Positions 34,901 through 45,772 of a stretch of 64,000 bases of DNA are shown piece after piece. Under the pieces are notes generated by a model. The model worked only from the letters and a program-made list of their open reading frames with translations. It did not search any database and was not told the DNA's origin. Origin of the DNA: Sipunculus nudus (Eukaryota > Annelida > Sipuncula > Golfingiida > Sipunculidae); the NCBI GenBank assembly GCA_026874595.1, contig CM049313.1, positions 37,598,659 through 37,662,658 of the forward strand, written 5' to 3'. Made by a program: the position numbers and the translations under genes. How positions within the stretch are numbered: the stretch's first letter is position 1; each line of letters begins with the position of its first letter.

Positions 34901-36077
34901 CTTTCCAGACAATGGGTCGTCCAAACTGTTATCTATGACTATGTAAACATGGTTGACACACAGCATACACTGGTTCACCTCAGTCACCGACTCTGCAAAG
35001 GTCAAATGTCATTCAACTGCTCTACGAGAGGACAACACAAGTTGCAGCAGGTAAATAAATCTATATTGTGACACAACCATATATGCTATGTCAATTTTGT
35101 AAGATAGCGGACCGGTGTTAACTTGTACAGAATTAATTATTTCTACTGATTAACTAAATAGTTTAATCAAACATTATTCAACATATGGAATTAAGAGAAA
35201 CCTAGCATCACATGTAACATCTAGTTAGGTCATTGCACTGAAATCACTTGTTTTACGGGGCTTAAGGCTGTTCAGAAAAAGAGGTTATCAAGCTAGAAAT
35301 TTGTAGTATATTGTACATAGTCCATGCATTATCTGAGGATAATTTCCCGTAGTCAGTACATGAATCAAATTTTTTTACTTTTTTTTTAAATGTTATAATC
35401 GTTATGTTTTATACTAAGTTGGTTACTAAAGGATTTACTACAACATATTGCAAAGATTTCAAAAGTTAGATACTAAATATCAGTCAATATTAAAAGTTCT
35501 CTCTGTTCATTGTAATCAAATAACAGGAAGACACATGGCGGGAAAACCACGGCGTTTATACGAGTCTCATATGAACTCCTCCAGAAAACCAATACTTACC
35601 ATGTAGAGGTATTAAGGTGAAATGTGCTTGGATTTCTTTTGACAGCTCGTTCTTTGTAGCACCGGGAATAAATATATCAATATCTTCTGTTTTCAACTGA
35701 CTTGTCCACGTGTCTTTGAGTGCAGTTCCATATTCATTTAATACATCTGTTGACCCGTACAGAGCGTAATACACGGGCCTCTTGGTAGGTACCTCTTCAG
35801 ACAGGAACGATTCTATGCGGACATTTCTCAGATCAACAGGCTGCACGTGGTGTCTGCCGTCTCCTAACGTGTAACTCCTACTTTTATGAATTTCTTTAGT
35901 ATTTCTGGCTTGAACTTTGAGTCCTCGGTGGCGTACCGTGTGGGTGGCCGTATTTGGGGGTTTGGGCATTAAAAGGATGCCGAATAAGGTTGCCATGGCG
36001 ATCATCACAGATGAGATCGTTAGTCCTAGTAGCACACCAGCCGCTCCAGAAAGCAGAAGCCTTGCTCGTTTCTTCAT
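30791..36077 (-). CDS. Chondroitin synthase / polymerizing factor-like glycosyltransferase, four exons
   Basis: Exons in order on the minus strand are 36077-35600, 33266-33087, 32560-32397 and 31933-30791. Intron phases are 1, 1 and 0, and the joined frame of 1965 bases (654 residues) has no stop. It encodes a short basic tail (KKRAR), a membrane anchor at residues about 7-37, a stem, and two glycosyltransferase regions arranged as in the CHGN family (CHSY/CHPF), which extends chondroitin in the Golgi lumen. Seen: 'YGSTDVLNEYGTALKDTW', 'LIPLHG' before the lectin-like 'RLHELVTIL', 'RCLKKH', and a C-terminal region starting about residue 462. The acidic triads are lost: residues 194-196 are PPT and about 559-561 are VTE. 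The family usually has 750-800 residues, so this is short. It is probably non-catalytic, a partner subunit or a decaying paralogue. Starting at the Met at 36077 rather than 36173 gives a normal short cytosolic tail. Confidence 0.8.
31985..32440 (-). repeat. 71-bp tandem array carrying six candidate splice donors
   Basis: Units start at 32396, 32325, 32254, 32183, 32112 and 32041 (constant spacing 71), with a partial unit beyond. On the minus strand each unit is the last 33 bases of exon 3, an AAG|GTATAT donor and 38 bases of intron. The array therefore repeats the exon-intron junction itself. Confidence 0.92.
32397..32560 (-). CDS. Exon 3, ending inside a 71-bp tandem array
   Basis: 164 bases. 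Acceptor TTTATTTCAG|GG, donor CAAG|GTATAT. It enters in phase 1 and leaves in phase 0, matching exons 2 and 4. It holds 'SWGFMLSHALLLHTCPYLPHC' style sequence, the family's conserved helix with two cysteines, and 'SRCLKKH', equivalent to the 'GRCVRR' block. The last 33 bases are part of the repeated unit. Confidence 0.78.
33087..33266 (-). CDS. Exon 2: first-domain segment with missing DDD
   Basis: 180 bases, phase 1 to phase 1. Acceptor TTTTTGTAG|GC and donor ATCT|GTAAGT. The segment 'RLHELVTILQHV' then 'DHYQWLLL' aligns with the family block ahead of the metal-binding DDD, but the next residues are V-P-P-T-V-Y, so no acid remains at that place. Confidence 0.82.
33733..33945 (+). repeat. GGGGGTAATTGTCC minisatellite in intron 1
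   Basis: About 14 copies of a 14-17-bp G-rich unit (gggggtaattgtcc, variants with tagttgtc). It lies between exons 1 and 2, and the plus strand could form G-quadruplexes. The proline/threonine-rich frame on the other strand is an artefact. Confidence 0.92.
33946..35599 (-). other. Remaining intron 1 sequence
   Basis: AT-rich, no additional exon needed: exon 1 and exon 2 join in phase with a family-consistent 'LHG' to 'WNSGSGARLHEL' junction. Confidence 0.6.
35600..36077 (-). CDS. Exon 1: anchor, stem and start of first glycosyltransferase domain
   Basis: 478 bases, 159 codons plus one base (phase 1). The donor reads CATG|GTAAGTAT, a near-perfect consensus. It includes the hydrophobic anchor and, from about residue 100, 'PVYYALYGSTDVLNEYG', which corresponds to the 'VGVMTAKKYL' block of chondroitin synthases. 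An in-frame upstream Met at 36173 would add 32 residues before the basic tail and is less likely as the start. Confidence 0.8.
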
Positions 36078-36540
36078 TTTGGATGCCAAAACCTTGTTCG
36101 AACCAAGGCAGCATTTTATATTTCTACACCTATGAAATTCTGAAATGTGAACACGAACAGTGAGTGTAGACAAGATGCTGTTTTACATACAACACTAGCG
36201 TGACGTTGTAGTTTATGTTCGTACAATCATGATTAACAAAGAATGAAATTTGTTGAAGGTTTTAACAAATGCCTGAACCACGTAATTTATGACCATATAA
36301 CAAAGAAAATGGGGAAACTTACTAATGATTACAAATTTCATAATATGCATGTAATTATCCTATAGTCTCATAATGATATGTTTGTGATGTTCCTATTATT
36401 AAAGCAGTATACTCAGTAGGCAGGTAAGAATTCCCTATTTACTGATACTGTTAAATCAAATGTAGCGTCAATAATTCCATAAAAGCCTCGCGGGAACAAT
36501 GAATTGACAAGAGAACAGATTTTTAAATAGCTGAATTAGA
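36078..36540. other. Upstream region of the glycosyltransferase gene
   Basis: Would contain the 5' untranslated region and promoter of the minus-strand gene. No TATA box or other regulatory element can be called with confidence. Confidence 0.35.
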
Positions 36541-36589
36541 ATGCGTGCACATTCTTTTCTACGGGTTGTAGAACCATTTAAATATAAAT

Positions 36590-36770
36590 ATATATATCAG
36601 ACATCGGTCGAATACAGGAGAAATGTTTTCGAATACGAATACCAATACAGCAGGGGTACACGAATACGAATACAAATACAAATCCTCCAAAACACAAATG
36701 TATTCGAATACGAATACGAATGCAAATATAAATGTATTCATGAATATCAATATGAATACAATTCACTGAA
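36590..36770 (+). repeat. Degenerate GAATAC hexamer repeat
   Basis: Cgaatacgaatac-type hexamers. It shares the phrase 'aaatgtattcgaatacgaat' with the stretch at 38030-38170 in the same orientation, so the two are direct repeats bracketing 36770-38030. Confidence 0.8.
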
Positions 36771-36978
36771 ACAAAAAGAAACTATCAAGAATCACTTTTG
36801 TTTAATACTACTTATTGCAATCATCATATATTCATCCTTGCAAAATGTATTTAAGTCCAAAATTCAAAATATTCATGCAATCCACTTGTATGCATTATTT
36901 TCCATACCGCATAATGACGGATTATTATTTATTATGGAAGTTTGTTACACAGAAATATATAAATGAATGTTCCTTTCA

Positions 36979-37690
36979 GGGTTGGGGCCAGGTACTTGAA
37001 CCTTTACCTAGATACACAATTCAGAGTACCTGTATCTGTGCCTGTACCTGGCTGTCATGAGTAGAAAGTACCCTGTACCTGTACCTGGAACTAAAGTTAC
37101 TGTACCTGGTATAGGGTACTCCTGGTACAATTTTGATACTGGTACTTGAAATGGACACCAGGCTTTAATCAATTGCGTGTATAAAGCTGACATCCCTGTC
37201 AGGGCAGTTAGCCATCTTAGGCAGGGGTAATTACCAAGCATTCATCCTTGCTGCCTTTGTAGCTAGCTACCTGGCTAGCAAGCTGGTCAACCTCCAGCCT
37301 CTTAAACAGGAAGTTCATTGCAGCATTATATTATCAGCACAAGTATACAGCAACCAACAAATGATATACATGTATACTGGGGGTTGTCTACATGCCCAAT
37401 GTCCAAAGTTGGCTAATATGTACACTGAACAGGGTTGGGGCCAGTTACTTGTACCTGTATCTAGGTACACAATTCACGTTATGTTACCAAGATACTGGAA
37501 TGGACATCAGGTTTGGTCAAGTAAGGTACTTGGCTGTCATCCCTGTCAGGGCTATTACCTAGACCAGGCAGGGGTAATTACTGAGCTTTCACCCCCTTGA
37601 ACTTGAGTGGAATTTGGCTTGTAGCATGCTGGACTAGCTACCTCCAGCCTCTACAAAGGAAGTTCATTGTGGCATTATCAGACATAAAGG
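36979..37690 (+). repeat. Two direct copies of an unclassified repeat, offset 453 bp
   Basis: Unit 1 (36979-37340) and unit 2 (37432-37690) share 'gggttggggcca', 'tagatacacaattca', 'catccctgtcagggc', 'ggcaggggtaatta', 'acctccagcctct' and 'ggaagttcattg'. Unit 1 also has self-complementary 'gtacctgtacctgg' phrases. No coding sequence. Confidence 0.75.
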
Positions 37691-38029
37691 GTACAGAGCA
37701 AAGGATATGAACAGCATTGCTTGTCCCATGTAGATACCTGTTTTCTTGTATGTTTAACGAACATTGGTGAAGGGTAAATGTAGAATTAAAAAGAGGGTCT
37801 GACTGATGGAGATAAACATACACAAGACAAATTCAACACATTAATATTAATTTAATATGAAAAAAAGAAAAAAATGTCAAAATGTGTAAATAAGATTGTT
37901 AATGTGTATGTGTTAAGTGGGTCAAAATCAATCACTGTTGAAATAATGGCACATTTTTCCAAATGGATAAAGGACAAAAGGTAAACAACATTAATGTATA
38001 CTGCATGTATTCATAAAAGGATTCATGAA

Positions 38030-38173
38030 TGTGAATACTTCTGCAATGTATTTGAATACGAATACAAATATTTTTGTACTTTTTACAAATGTATTCGAAT
38101 ACGAATACGAATACTGAAAATACCTGTATTCGAATACAATTAATACGAATACTGAATACGAATACCCTATGTT

Positions 38174-38233
<60 letters not shown>

Positions 38234-38240
38234 CATATAT
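38030..38240 (+). repeat. GAATAC hexamer repeat followed by (TA)n
   Basis: A second GAATAC/TATTCG tract (38030-38170), then a TA microsatellite (38176-38232). Confidence 0.88.
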
Positions 38241-39149
38241 TTGTAGCTTTACATGTACTTAAAATTCCTAGATCTGGTGAACTCGATGACCCCTAACCCA
38301 AAACGACTTCCCTTCTGAAGCGCATGCGTATATGTACTGACTCGAGAATGAAGCGTTGGTCGGAAGGCTAACCATGACTTGTGTTTACGGTCATAGTATT
38401 ATCACTGTAAATCGTCATGAATACCTGCCGTGGATATCCGCATGTGTCTTTCTTTAAGAATTTTCTTACCTGTATCATATAGTGTCCGTCCTGGTAATCA
38501 GCTGGCCGTCAGATATTGATCATATGGATACATGAATGCCTTCCACCACTACTTTGTTGAGGCCTACAGCAAGCTAGTAAATGTACATCCCTTCAGTTAT
38601 TGGTCGTTTTCGCTTCTTGTGCATGCACTCTTTTCCATGCCTCAGATAACAGGCAATGCCTTAATCAATAAGCCTTAATGGTCCACATTCTCCTAAGACG
38701 GGCGTGCCATTTTACCATATACCTATGGCAGCGGAAACCATAGCAACGCTGCAGGCCCAGTAGTGTGTTTATAGACGCTGTCTTGAGAACCGTTCAATAA
38801 TCTGTCCGTAAATGCACACGTGGTGATGGGAGCCCTGAACGGATGAATGGGTTTATCATTAATATATGTATATATATCACGGTGGGATGACCTACTTAGC
38901 CGATCATATCTACTTATCTTCTCAGATAAACCACCGATATATTCATAACTTACGATTCTTTTAAGGCCACATGCGCACAGATGCACTCTGACTTACTATC
39001 CGCTACTGACCTATATTTTGGTGTACAAAAAAGCTGAAACTAAATAGTATTCTCTTGTAAAGGTATATTTATTGTGAAAGTTATAGCAAAGAGTAGGCTG
39101 CAGGCCTATAGACCCGATATGTAGACAAAACCGAAATAATAATAACCTG
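38241..39149. other. Intergenic DNA, nothing recognised
   Basis: No exon with splice or homology support. Confidence 0.45.
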
Positions 39150-39720
39150 TTCAATACAGCAACTCCTAAAATGTGACAAACGATCGGTGGTGTTGGGCGA
39201 TGAAGACGTCGCCATAAGTGATTGTATCAACTACTTTGGAGTTATACTCGAATCAAGGGTGTCACTAAAGAAGGAAATTCCGAGCAAATGTAAAACTGCC
39301 ATGCTTTATCTACTTCGGATGAAACGGATCTGGAATCTGCTTACTGAGGGTGTTTGTCATACCTTGGTTCGAGGACTAGTTCTGCTGAATGTTGAATTAG
39401 ATCAGCTTGAGTGAGTGCAAACTATGGCTGCAAAGTCGATAACAGGAGCGAAGTATGATAGCCCCAGCAGATGCCACTTGATCCCAATTGCCAGGAGTTA
39501 CAGTAATTTACAAAATTTAAAACATTTTGAGAGAGATCCTTCAGTTGATTTGCCCCATACTAGTTGAATCAACTTCTGTTGAATCTACTTAATGCAACAT
39601 TCTGACTTTGATCTGTTTCAAATCAAGCTTAAAATGTATTTATTTAAACTGTGCAATGATTGATATCTTCCGAGCTGCCGAAACGTAAAGAAAAGCTTTA
39701 TTAAGTTATAAGTTATAAGA
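39150..39720 (+). pseudogene. LINE reverse-transcriptase C-terminal fragment
   Basis: The reading from 39150 gives 'VVLGDEDVAISDCINYFGVI', then 'KCKTAMLYLLRMKRIWNLLT' and 'CHTLVRGLVL'. This matches the thumb region of CR1/L2-type LINE reverse transcriptases (…YLGv.ld…kc..am..L.riRrir.lL…). An internal deletion and stops follow, with traces such as 'YDSPSRCH' in other frames. The 3' end near 39690-39720 has 'ctttattaagttataagttata', a short tandem tail. Catalytic core absent. Confidence 0.75.
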
Positions 39721-40964
39721 TGCTAACTACTGCTAAAAAAGTCAGTTTGTCAGGTATGTAGATTCTATTAGAGATTCCCGCATCATAGCCAGATTTTGTT
39801 GCTTGCTGGAATCAAAGGTTTCAGCAATCATGTTGGTCAGTCCAATATGTCTGTCTCCATCAGTGCATCCAGTTTTTTTATGAGTTTCACGCGTCCATGC
39901 ATGTTACGTTTTTTGTTGAGGTGCCTTGTTATCTTCTGCATTTCAAGTTCAGTGGCCCATTTTAATCCCTTTGATCCAAAACAAATTAATGAAGTTATCC
40001 GAATGGTATATAGTGAATGTAGTGATTGGCCTGCTCGGATACATCGGCCCAACTTTCAAATTTTCGAATTGATTTAGAGAGTCAGTTTGTCAGTATGTCT
40101 GTCCGTTCGTCTGTGGTCTTCAATTTCTCCTGCTCACGGGTTCTTTTTACTGACATATTTATCAAAATTTGGCAGGAACCACTTTCAAACTTGAACAGCA
40201 GGTACATGTCTGTGAAAAATTGAAGTATCTTCTGTTAATCAAAATGGGTCGACGGTCAAGGTCAAACAAAGACAAAACTTTGCCATTGTCATTTTTCTCA
40301 GGTTAAACTGCCACATTCTAGAGTTACCATGGTTACGCATTTTGGGGTAAATTCTTGAAATTCTAAATAATAATTCTGTCGGATTTTTTTTATTTTTAAA
40401 ACAATATAGAGGTCGATTTTTTTTTGCATCAATGGTAATTAATTATCTTTACGTGAAATAAATGCAAGTCTCGCAAAATCCAGCACCGTTTCTCATCAAA
40501 TGAGAATAATAGAGTTTACACTTGTATACTCTCTTCAAGCAGCAATTATTTATGTAATGCCTTAACATATCGAAACTGTTTTCATCATTTTTACAAAATG
40601 GCAACCACCAGGGGGCATTATTCTTTAAACACTATAAAATATAACTGTTGTGTCATATCTCGAAAATTACAATGTTACAACTTTAAGCTGCATCATATTG
40701 TATTCGTCTATCCATTCACAATAAAAGAACAATTTAGCTGTCCTTGACCATATGTTTTTTTCCCGTCTGTACATCTGTCTGTTACTCCGCATCTTTTGAA
40801 ATCCAGCATAACCACATAAACATAGTATTATTTTCTGCTCCCACCAGAATATGGATTACTGATTTGACCAAAATCTCGTGTTCCTCCTTCTGTGTGTCTG
40901 CCTGTCCAGCTGTCCGTCTTTCTTATATCAACTTCCGGCAAGCGCTGGACCTCTAGTCGTCTGG
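39721..40964. other. Intergenic DNA, no gene recognised
   Basis: Contains 'tctgtccgttcgtctg'-type phrases (40100 and 40770-40920) that look like worn repeat. An open frame on the minus strand at 39837-40052 ends …MQKITRHLNKKRNMHGRVKL…, which I do not recognise. Confidence 0.4.
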
Positions 40965-41295
40965 TATACATTATTAATACATAACTAGCAATTACCCGTG
41001 CTACACACGGTTCTGGGCGAGCATTTAGTTCTGATGTCAAATAGTCTGTCATAGTTTCATGTCTTGGGTGTACAATGTTACTGTCTCTTTGAATCCGACA
41101 TTTGGTATAAGTGTTCTGTCTCTGAGTTAACCTTGTGTCGGAGTCTGAATGACCAGGACGAATACGTTCTTGTCCGAATGGTGGAATGTCTTCGGACAAA
41201 CCCGGAGCATATGTATGTCAAAAATCACGGCAAACCGTAGTGTCAGAGGAGACATGTAAATTCACACAAATCGCGTTACGCTATTAATAATAGAT
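40965..41295 (+). repeat. Unclassified interspersed repeat, about 330 bp
   Basis: Begins near 'aactagcaattacccgtgct' and ends 'cgcgttacgctattaataata'. Its last 115 bases recur at 42972-43105. Confidence 0.65.
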
Positions 41296-41709
41296 CCATT
41301 GTATGCATGGTGTTATGCATAAAACTCCAATTGAAGCCGAGAGGTTGGCAGGAGAATTTTCGAAGAATTTGATATGTTTAATAAAATCATTTTTATATGA
41401 AAATATATATTATGCTGAACATCGCCATTTAAAGTTGCCCTCCGCGCCCGTGAATCCGCCAGTAAAGGAACCTGTTATCTTGCATGGTAGTACAGTACAG
41501 CGCTGAGACGTGATCTCGATAATTGTATTCCGGTTATAACGCACAAAAACTGAGCACTCACATGGTCGGGCAATCCCGCTGCGCAAAAGTTCGTGGTAGC
41601 ATTATATTACGTGGTACATTTAATGGCTGAATATATTTTTTAATATCACGCACTCCTTTCTGTTTGAAAGCTGAGCCAATGTTTTCCAGTGAGACAGTCA
41701 CTGCGTTCA

Positions 41710-42640
41710 GGCAGTGTGTTAAACCCGGATCCCACTCCGGATCCCGGAACCCAAGAAAAATTTGTAGTTCTTAAACTCTCATGGTAATTTGTCCAGATAT
41801 TTTAGCATAATCGTATCTAAAGACATATTTTATATTATGTTTGGTTAAAACATAAAAAAATAGTCTGTTTTGCAACAAAATTTGATAATAAAAAAACACT
41901 TACGGACCCTGGGGCACGGACCTCACGGATTACACGGACCCCGTTTTCTCGTTGTTTTACCATTTCTTTAGTACATACATGTATTTGACATCACGTTTAG
42001 CCATGACACATTTGTGATTTATTACTGTGTTTGTATCTGTATTTTTACATTTCTGTCTCAGTTTTTATTCATAATTTTTTATTTGCTATTTATTTCATTT
42101 GTGTAGCGTTTTAAAAAGTATTATTATTTAAAACATTTACAAAATCATTATGTTGGAACCTGTAGTTGCTTGAAATGCAAGTAATCAACAATTCCTTTCG
42201 GTATTTATATTATTGCCAACTTTAAAATTGCATGGTTGTTATGAACGGAGCACGAAACCTGTTGTTATGTGGAAGTGCTCTGATATATCAGTCTCAGGTC
42301 CGCACTATTATATTTTCATTTAAAATAACAAATATTATATTTAGTGTGTGACATGAGTGCTATTTTTGTCCTCTTTTAGTCATAAATAAAAATATTAGCG
42401 GTGGTTACTGGGGTCCGTCAAAATTTAACAGTCGGCAAATTCAAGTAAATGAGGTCCGTCTTCATCGAAATATTTTTGTAATTATAAATCTTTCAGTGAA
42501 TCGGTCATTTAACAATTAGGGACTTTGCTCTGTCCCTACATCATCAATAGCGGTGTTTTTATCGGTATAAAAAAATGGAAAATGAGGAAATAGGTTTATT
42601 GGGTCCGGGGACCGTGGGGTTCGGGTTTTACACACTACCC
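41710..42640. mobile_element. MITE, 931 bp, with 8-bp target duplication
   Basis: Left end GGCAGTGTGTTAAACCCGG and right end read backwards, GGGTAGTGTGTAAAACCCG, are inverted repeats extended by GGATCCC/CCCCGGACCC-like sequence. Flanks TGCGTTCA (41702-41709) and TGCATTCA (42641-42648) differ by one transition. Eight-base duplications fit hAT-like elements, though the ends do not begin with the usual CAG. The interior has repeated 'ggtccg' phrases and no coding sequence. Confidence 0.72.
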
Positions 42641-42971
42641 TGCATTCACTACCGCTCGGAAAATTTTCATTCTTTGAAAGATCCCCCTTTTGAGCATTTT
42701 CCTCACGCGAGATCTCCTTGTGCACAATAGACCTTTTCGCTGCGCGGAGGTTGCCTTTTGAGAAGGGATCACCAATGGGGATTATTTCGGGCCGGTCACC
42801 GCAAATTTAAGAAAAGCCCAGATAGGGCCCCCGGAGAAAAACTCTGTCCCGCCGTCAAACACTCTGTGGCCATTGTGTTACCAGGCCCGAAGACACAAAG
42901 AAAAGAGGCGCCCGCGGGGGAGCAAATATTAAAATTATTAATTATGCACGTAATACACAAATATTGCAAAT

Positions 42972-43105
42972 AAAAGTGGGTGGAATCTCTTCGGACAAAC
43001 CCTGAGCATATGTATGTCAGAAATCAATGCAAACCGTACGGTAGTATCAGAGGAGATACGGAAAATCACAAAAATCGCCTTACGCTATTAATATATAGAT
43101 GGTCA
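42972..43105 (+). repeat. Partial second copy of the 330-bp repeat
   Basis: 'ggtggaat.tcttcggacaaacc', 'gagcatatgtatgtca', 'gcaaaccgta' and 'ttacgctattaat' occur in the same order as at 41178-41290. Confidence 0.75.
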
Positions 43106-44104
43106 TAAGCCTATCCCTTAAGAAACCGCTGACGATACCCATGCATTATAGGCCAAGCTATATCCTGTAGGGTTTGCTCATGTTTCCCTTCATGCCACGT
43201 CGTCTAATTGCTTACAAGGCTTATTTGATATATATGTCACAGGTACTCACAAAAAGTAATTTAAACTATGATTCAAGGAAATCAAACACTTTTTAAAAAT
43301 AAATGTGAACTGTTGTCAGTTGTGAAACGTTTAAGTAAATAGGTGGTCTTTATTTGGTTATAATTAAAACATGTTTTTATTTAAGATTATTGATACGTTT
43401 TATAATGTAGGGGTTACTTTTGGTGCAGGGTTAATTTTTTAGTATCTGCAATTTTATCTGCCATTCATAAACGTCTTCTTTGTTTTGCTGTCAGATTAGT
43501 TATTCTCATAGCAATGCCAACACATCAAAGACTGGCAGGTTTAGATGACACCTCACGCACCGTAAAACTGTTCATTTATTCATGCTTTGATTGACAGACG
43601 TGTTATTCTCAAACATGATAAACTGAGGATGTTATTGCATTCGCCATGAGATTTGGTATATAGGGGACATTTTATACGAATAGCGGGGATAATGTAGTTC
43701 AATCAATTGCTACCACTACAACCGTATGTTGTTATTCGTCTTGGTTTGAGGAGACTGTTCTGATTTTCCCCCAACCCCCAATGATTCCTCTTGGCTATGG
43801 ACACCAAGTATATTACTTGAGAGTCAAGTTGCAAAATGAGAGGTCACCGCTATGAGTATATTGTCATAACGTTCACAGCATGCCCTATGTTTGTACATAC
43901 TGTGAGTCGTTTACATATAGAAAATGGTTTACAATTATATTTGTGGAAGAGAGACTACCTGATACATACACGGTGGTGTTTCCTTTTGATAAGACTAAAA
44001 GCGCTATCTTCTGATTGAAACTGGAATGCCAGTTCGTTGGACTCTTGTGTTTCACTCAGTGGCGTCAATTTTTCTTCCAGGGTGGAGGGGGGGGGGGGTG
44101 ACTT

Positions 44105-44108
<4 letters not shown>
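43106..44108. other. Intergenic DNA, nothing recognised
   Basis: Ends in a G run (44087-44098) before the microsatellite. Confidence 0.45.
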
Positions 44109-44156
<48 letters not shown>

Positions 44157-44178
44157 AACATATATATATATATATATA
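44109..44178. repeat. (TA)n microsatellite
   Basis: TA dinucleotides with a 'cacaaaca' break. Confidence 0.95.
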
Positions 44179-44847
44179 CATTTTTCAGCATCGCCAAAGG
44201 ACATATTCAACATATTACATCGCCGAAGAATATAATATATATTTCAAATAATTATGTTTTAGAAAATAAGTTATTTTGTTAATTCTAAGCAAGGTTTAGA
44301 TATAACATTGTACCCCCCATCCCCCCTATATTGACGCCCCTGGTTTCACTAGTCTCTTACACAAACACACATGGCAATGAATCCCTTCCAGCAGACTGCA
44401 GGTGCACAGTAATTTCATGTCAGGTATAACCGATGACAAGCAAACATAATGACACAACTGGATTAAGAACTGCCTGTCCATGTGCAAAGAGGCGTCGAAG
44501 CCACGGTCCCTTTTTCTAGACTACTAACAGGCTCTGTTGTTGTGAGCCCGTGGAAGAGGCTGGTGCTTCAACAGTGCGGGGAGTCTGAACAACACTTGTT
44601 CCCGTGATTAAATAGTGCTACCCTGAGTTGCTCGAGTAGAACTGGTGCCTCTGGAGTGAACAACTGATTTACTGCAGGTGTCCTATAAACCAGCGATAAA
44701 ACCAGGGACTCCTTCATTCGCTTTACTGTAAGGACTTAACCAGTGTATTTTCTGCATGTTGTAGGAATTTTGTATAATTAATGCACAGGCTGGTCACATC
44801 CTTTAATACAGATATTTCCATTTACACTCAGTCTCATTAATTTATGT
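44179..44847. other. Intergenic DNA up to the LTR element
   Basis: Nothing recognised. It ends with ATGT at 44844-44847, the left target copy of the LTR element. Confidence 0.5.
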
Positions 44848-45637
44848 TGTTACAGATGATTGTTTTATTGTGCACACGGATGTTCCATGTTTTGTTGCCA
44901 TTTGTTTCGGGTAGCTCGTTGCTATGGCAGCATCGCCTGGCCAGGCCGGGCTGGCCAACGTTTGAACCCTGACACGGCGTTCCCGTTCTGGTATGTTCTT
45001 TTAGCGTGTGTGCTGTGTATTATGGATTGTTCGTGAAAGGGAATTTTCTAGAGTTTTCGGAGGAAAGGTTATAAATAGAGGCCGTGTTTTAGAGCCGAGA
45101 GAGGTGAAAGAATATTCTAGCGGACGCAGAAGCGTGTATGTCAGTTTGTGGGACCTATTCGGATAAGTGCGGCAATTATAGATTTTCTTCAGATTTTCTT
45201 CTGGATTTGTGACGAATCTTATTTGGTCTTCAGTTTAATTTCGGGATTGTAACAAGAGCTTTAGAGTGGACTGTTATTCTCCGAGAGAATTAGTTTGAAC
45301 TGTTCGTCCGGCTTATACATTTTAAAGGACTTATCGCCGTGACAGTGGTGGTATCCAGGTATTGTGCACTTTGTTTATTTTACTATGTGATTGTATTGAT
45401 TTGTTGTTATACTGCTGTTATACTGTGTAATTATATTGATTTAGTGCACTGTAATGCTAGGGTTGTTTTAAGATTAAATTATAGTTTTTTTTTGTTAACA
45501 AAAAACCACTGACTTCTTTATTCCTTCCCCTAGACATTTCACGTTGCCTAGTGTTACAGAATCTGATTTTTTTATCTCCTTGACAAAATGTATGTTCATC
45601 ACGCATACGTGATCTGAGGATATTAGGTTCCGTAACA
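44848..45637 (+). mobile_element. Left LTR, 790 bp
   Basis: TG..CA ends inside a TGTTAC/GTAACA inverted repeat. A TATAAATA box at 45070-45077 is the likely promoter. It is conserved in the right LTR. Confidence 0.9.
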
Positions 45638-45644
45638 TAAAATT

Positions 45645-45661
45645 TGGGGCTCGTCCGGGAT
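45645..45661 (+). promoter_or_regulatory. Primer-binding site, tRNA-Pro type
   Basis: TGGGGCTCGTCCGGGAT, seven bases after the LTR, matches the 18-base complement of the tRNA-Pro 3' end except for one missing G. It fixes the orientation and the 3' edge of the left LTR. Confidence 0.8.
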
Positions 45662-45772
45662 GGCTTAATAGTTTTGAAAATTTATTAGGCCTTGACCTCG
45701 ACACTTGTTTTATCATACATTGTTTACAGGATTTATCTCAGGGTTTTTTTTTTATTGTTTTAACATCTTAAC

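Noticed and set aside
39837-40052. 71-codon minus-strand frame rich in Lys/Arg
   Set aside because: Looks mildly protein-like, but there is no family match, no paired splice sites and an opposing frame of similar length.
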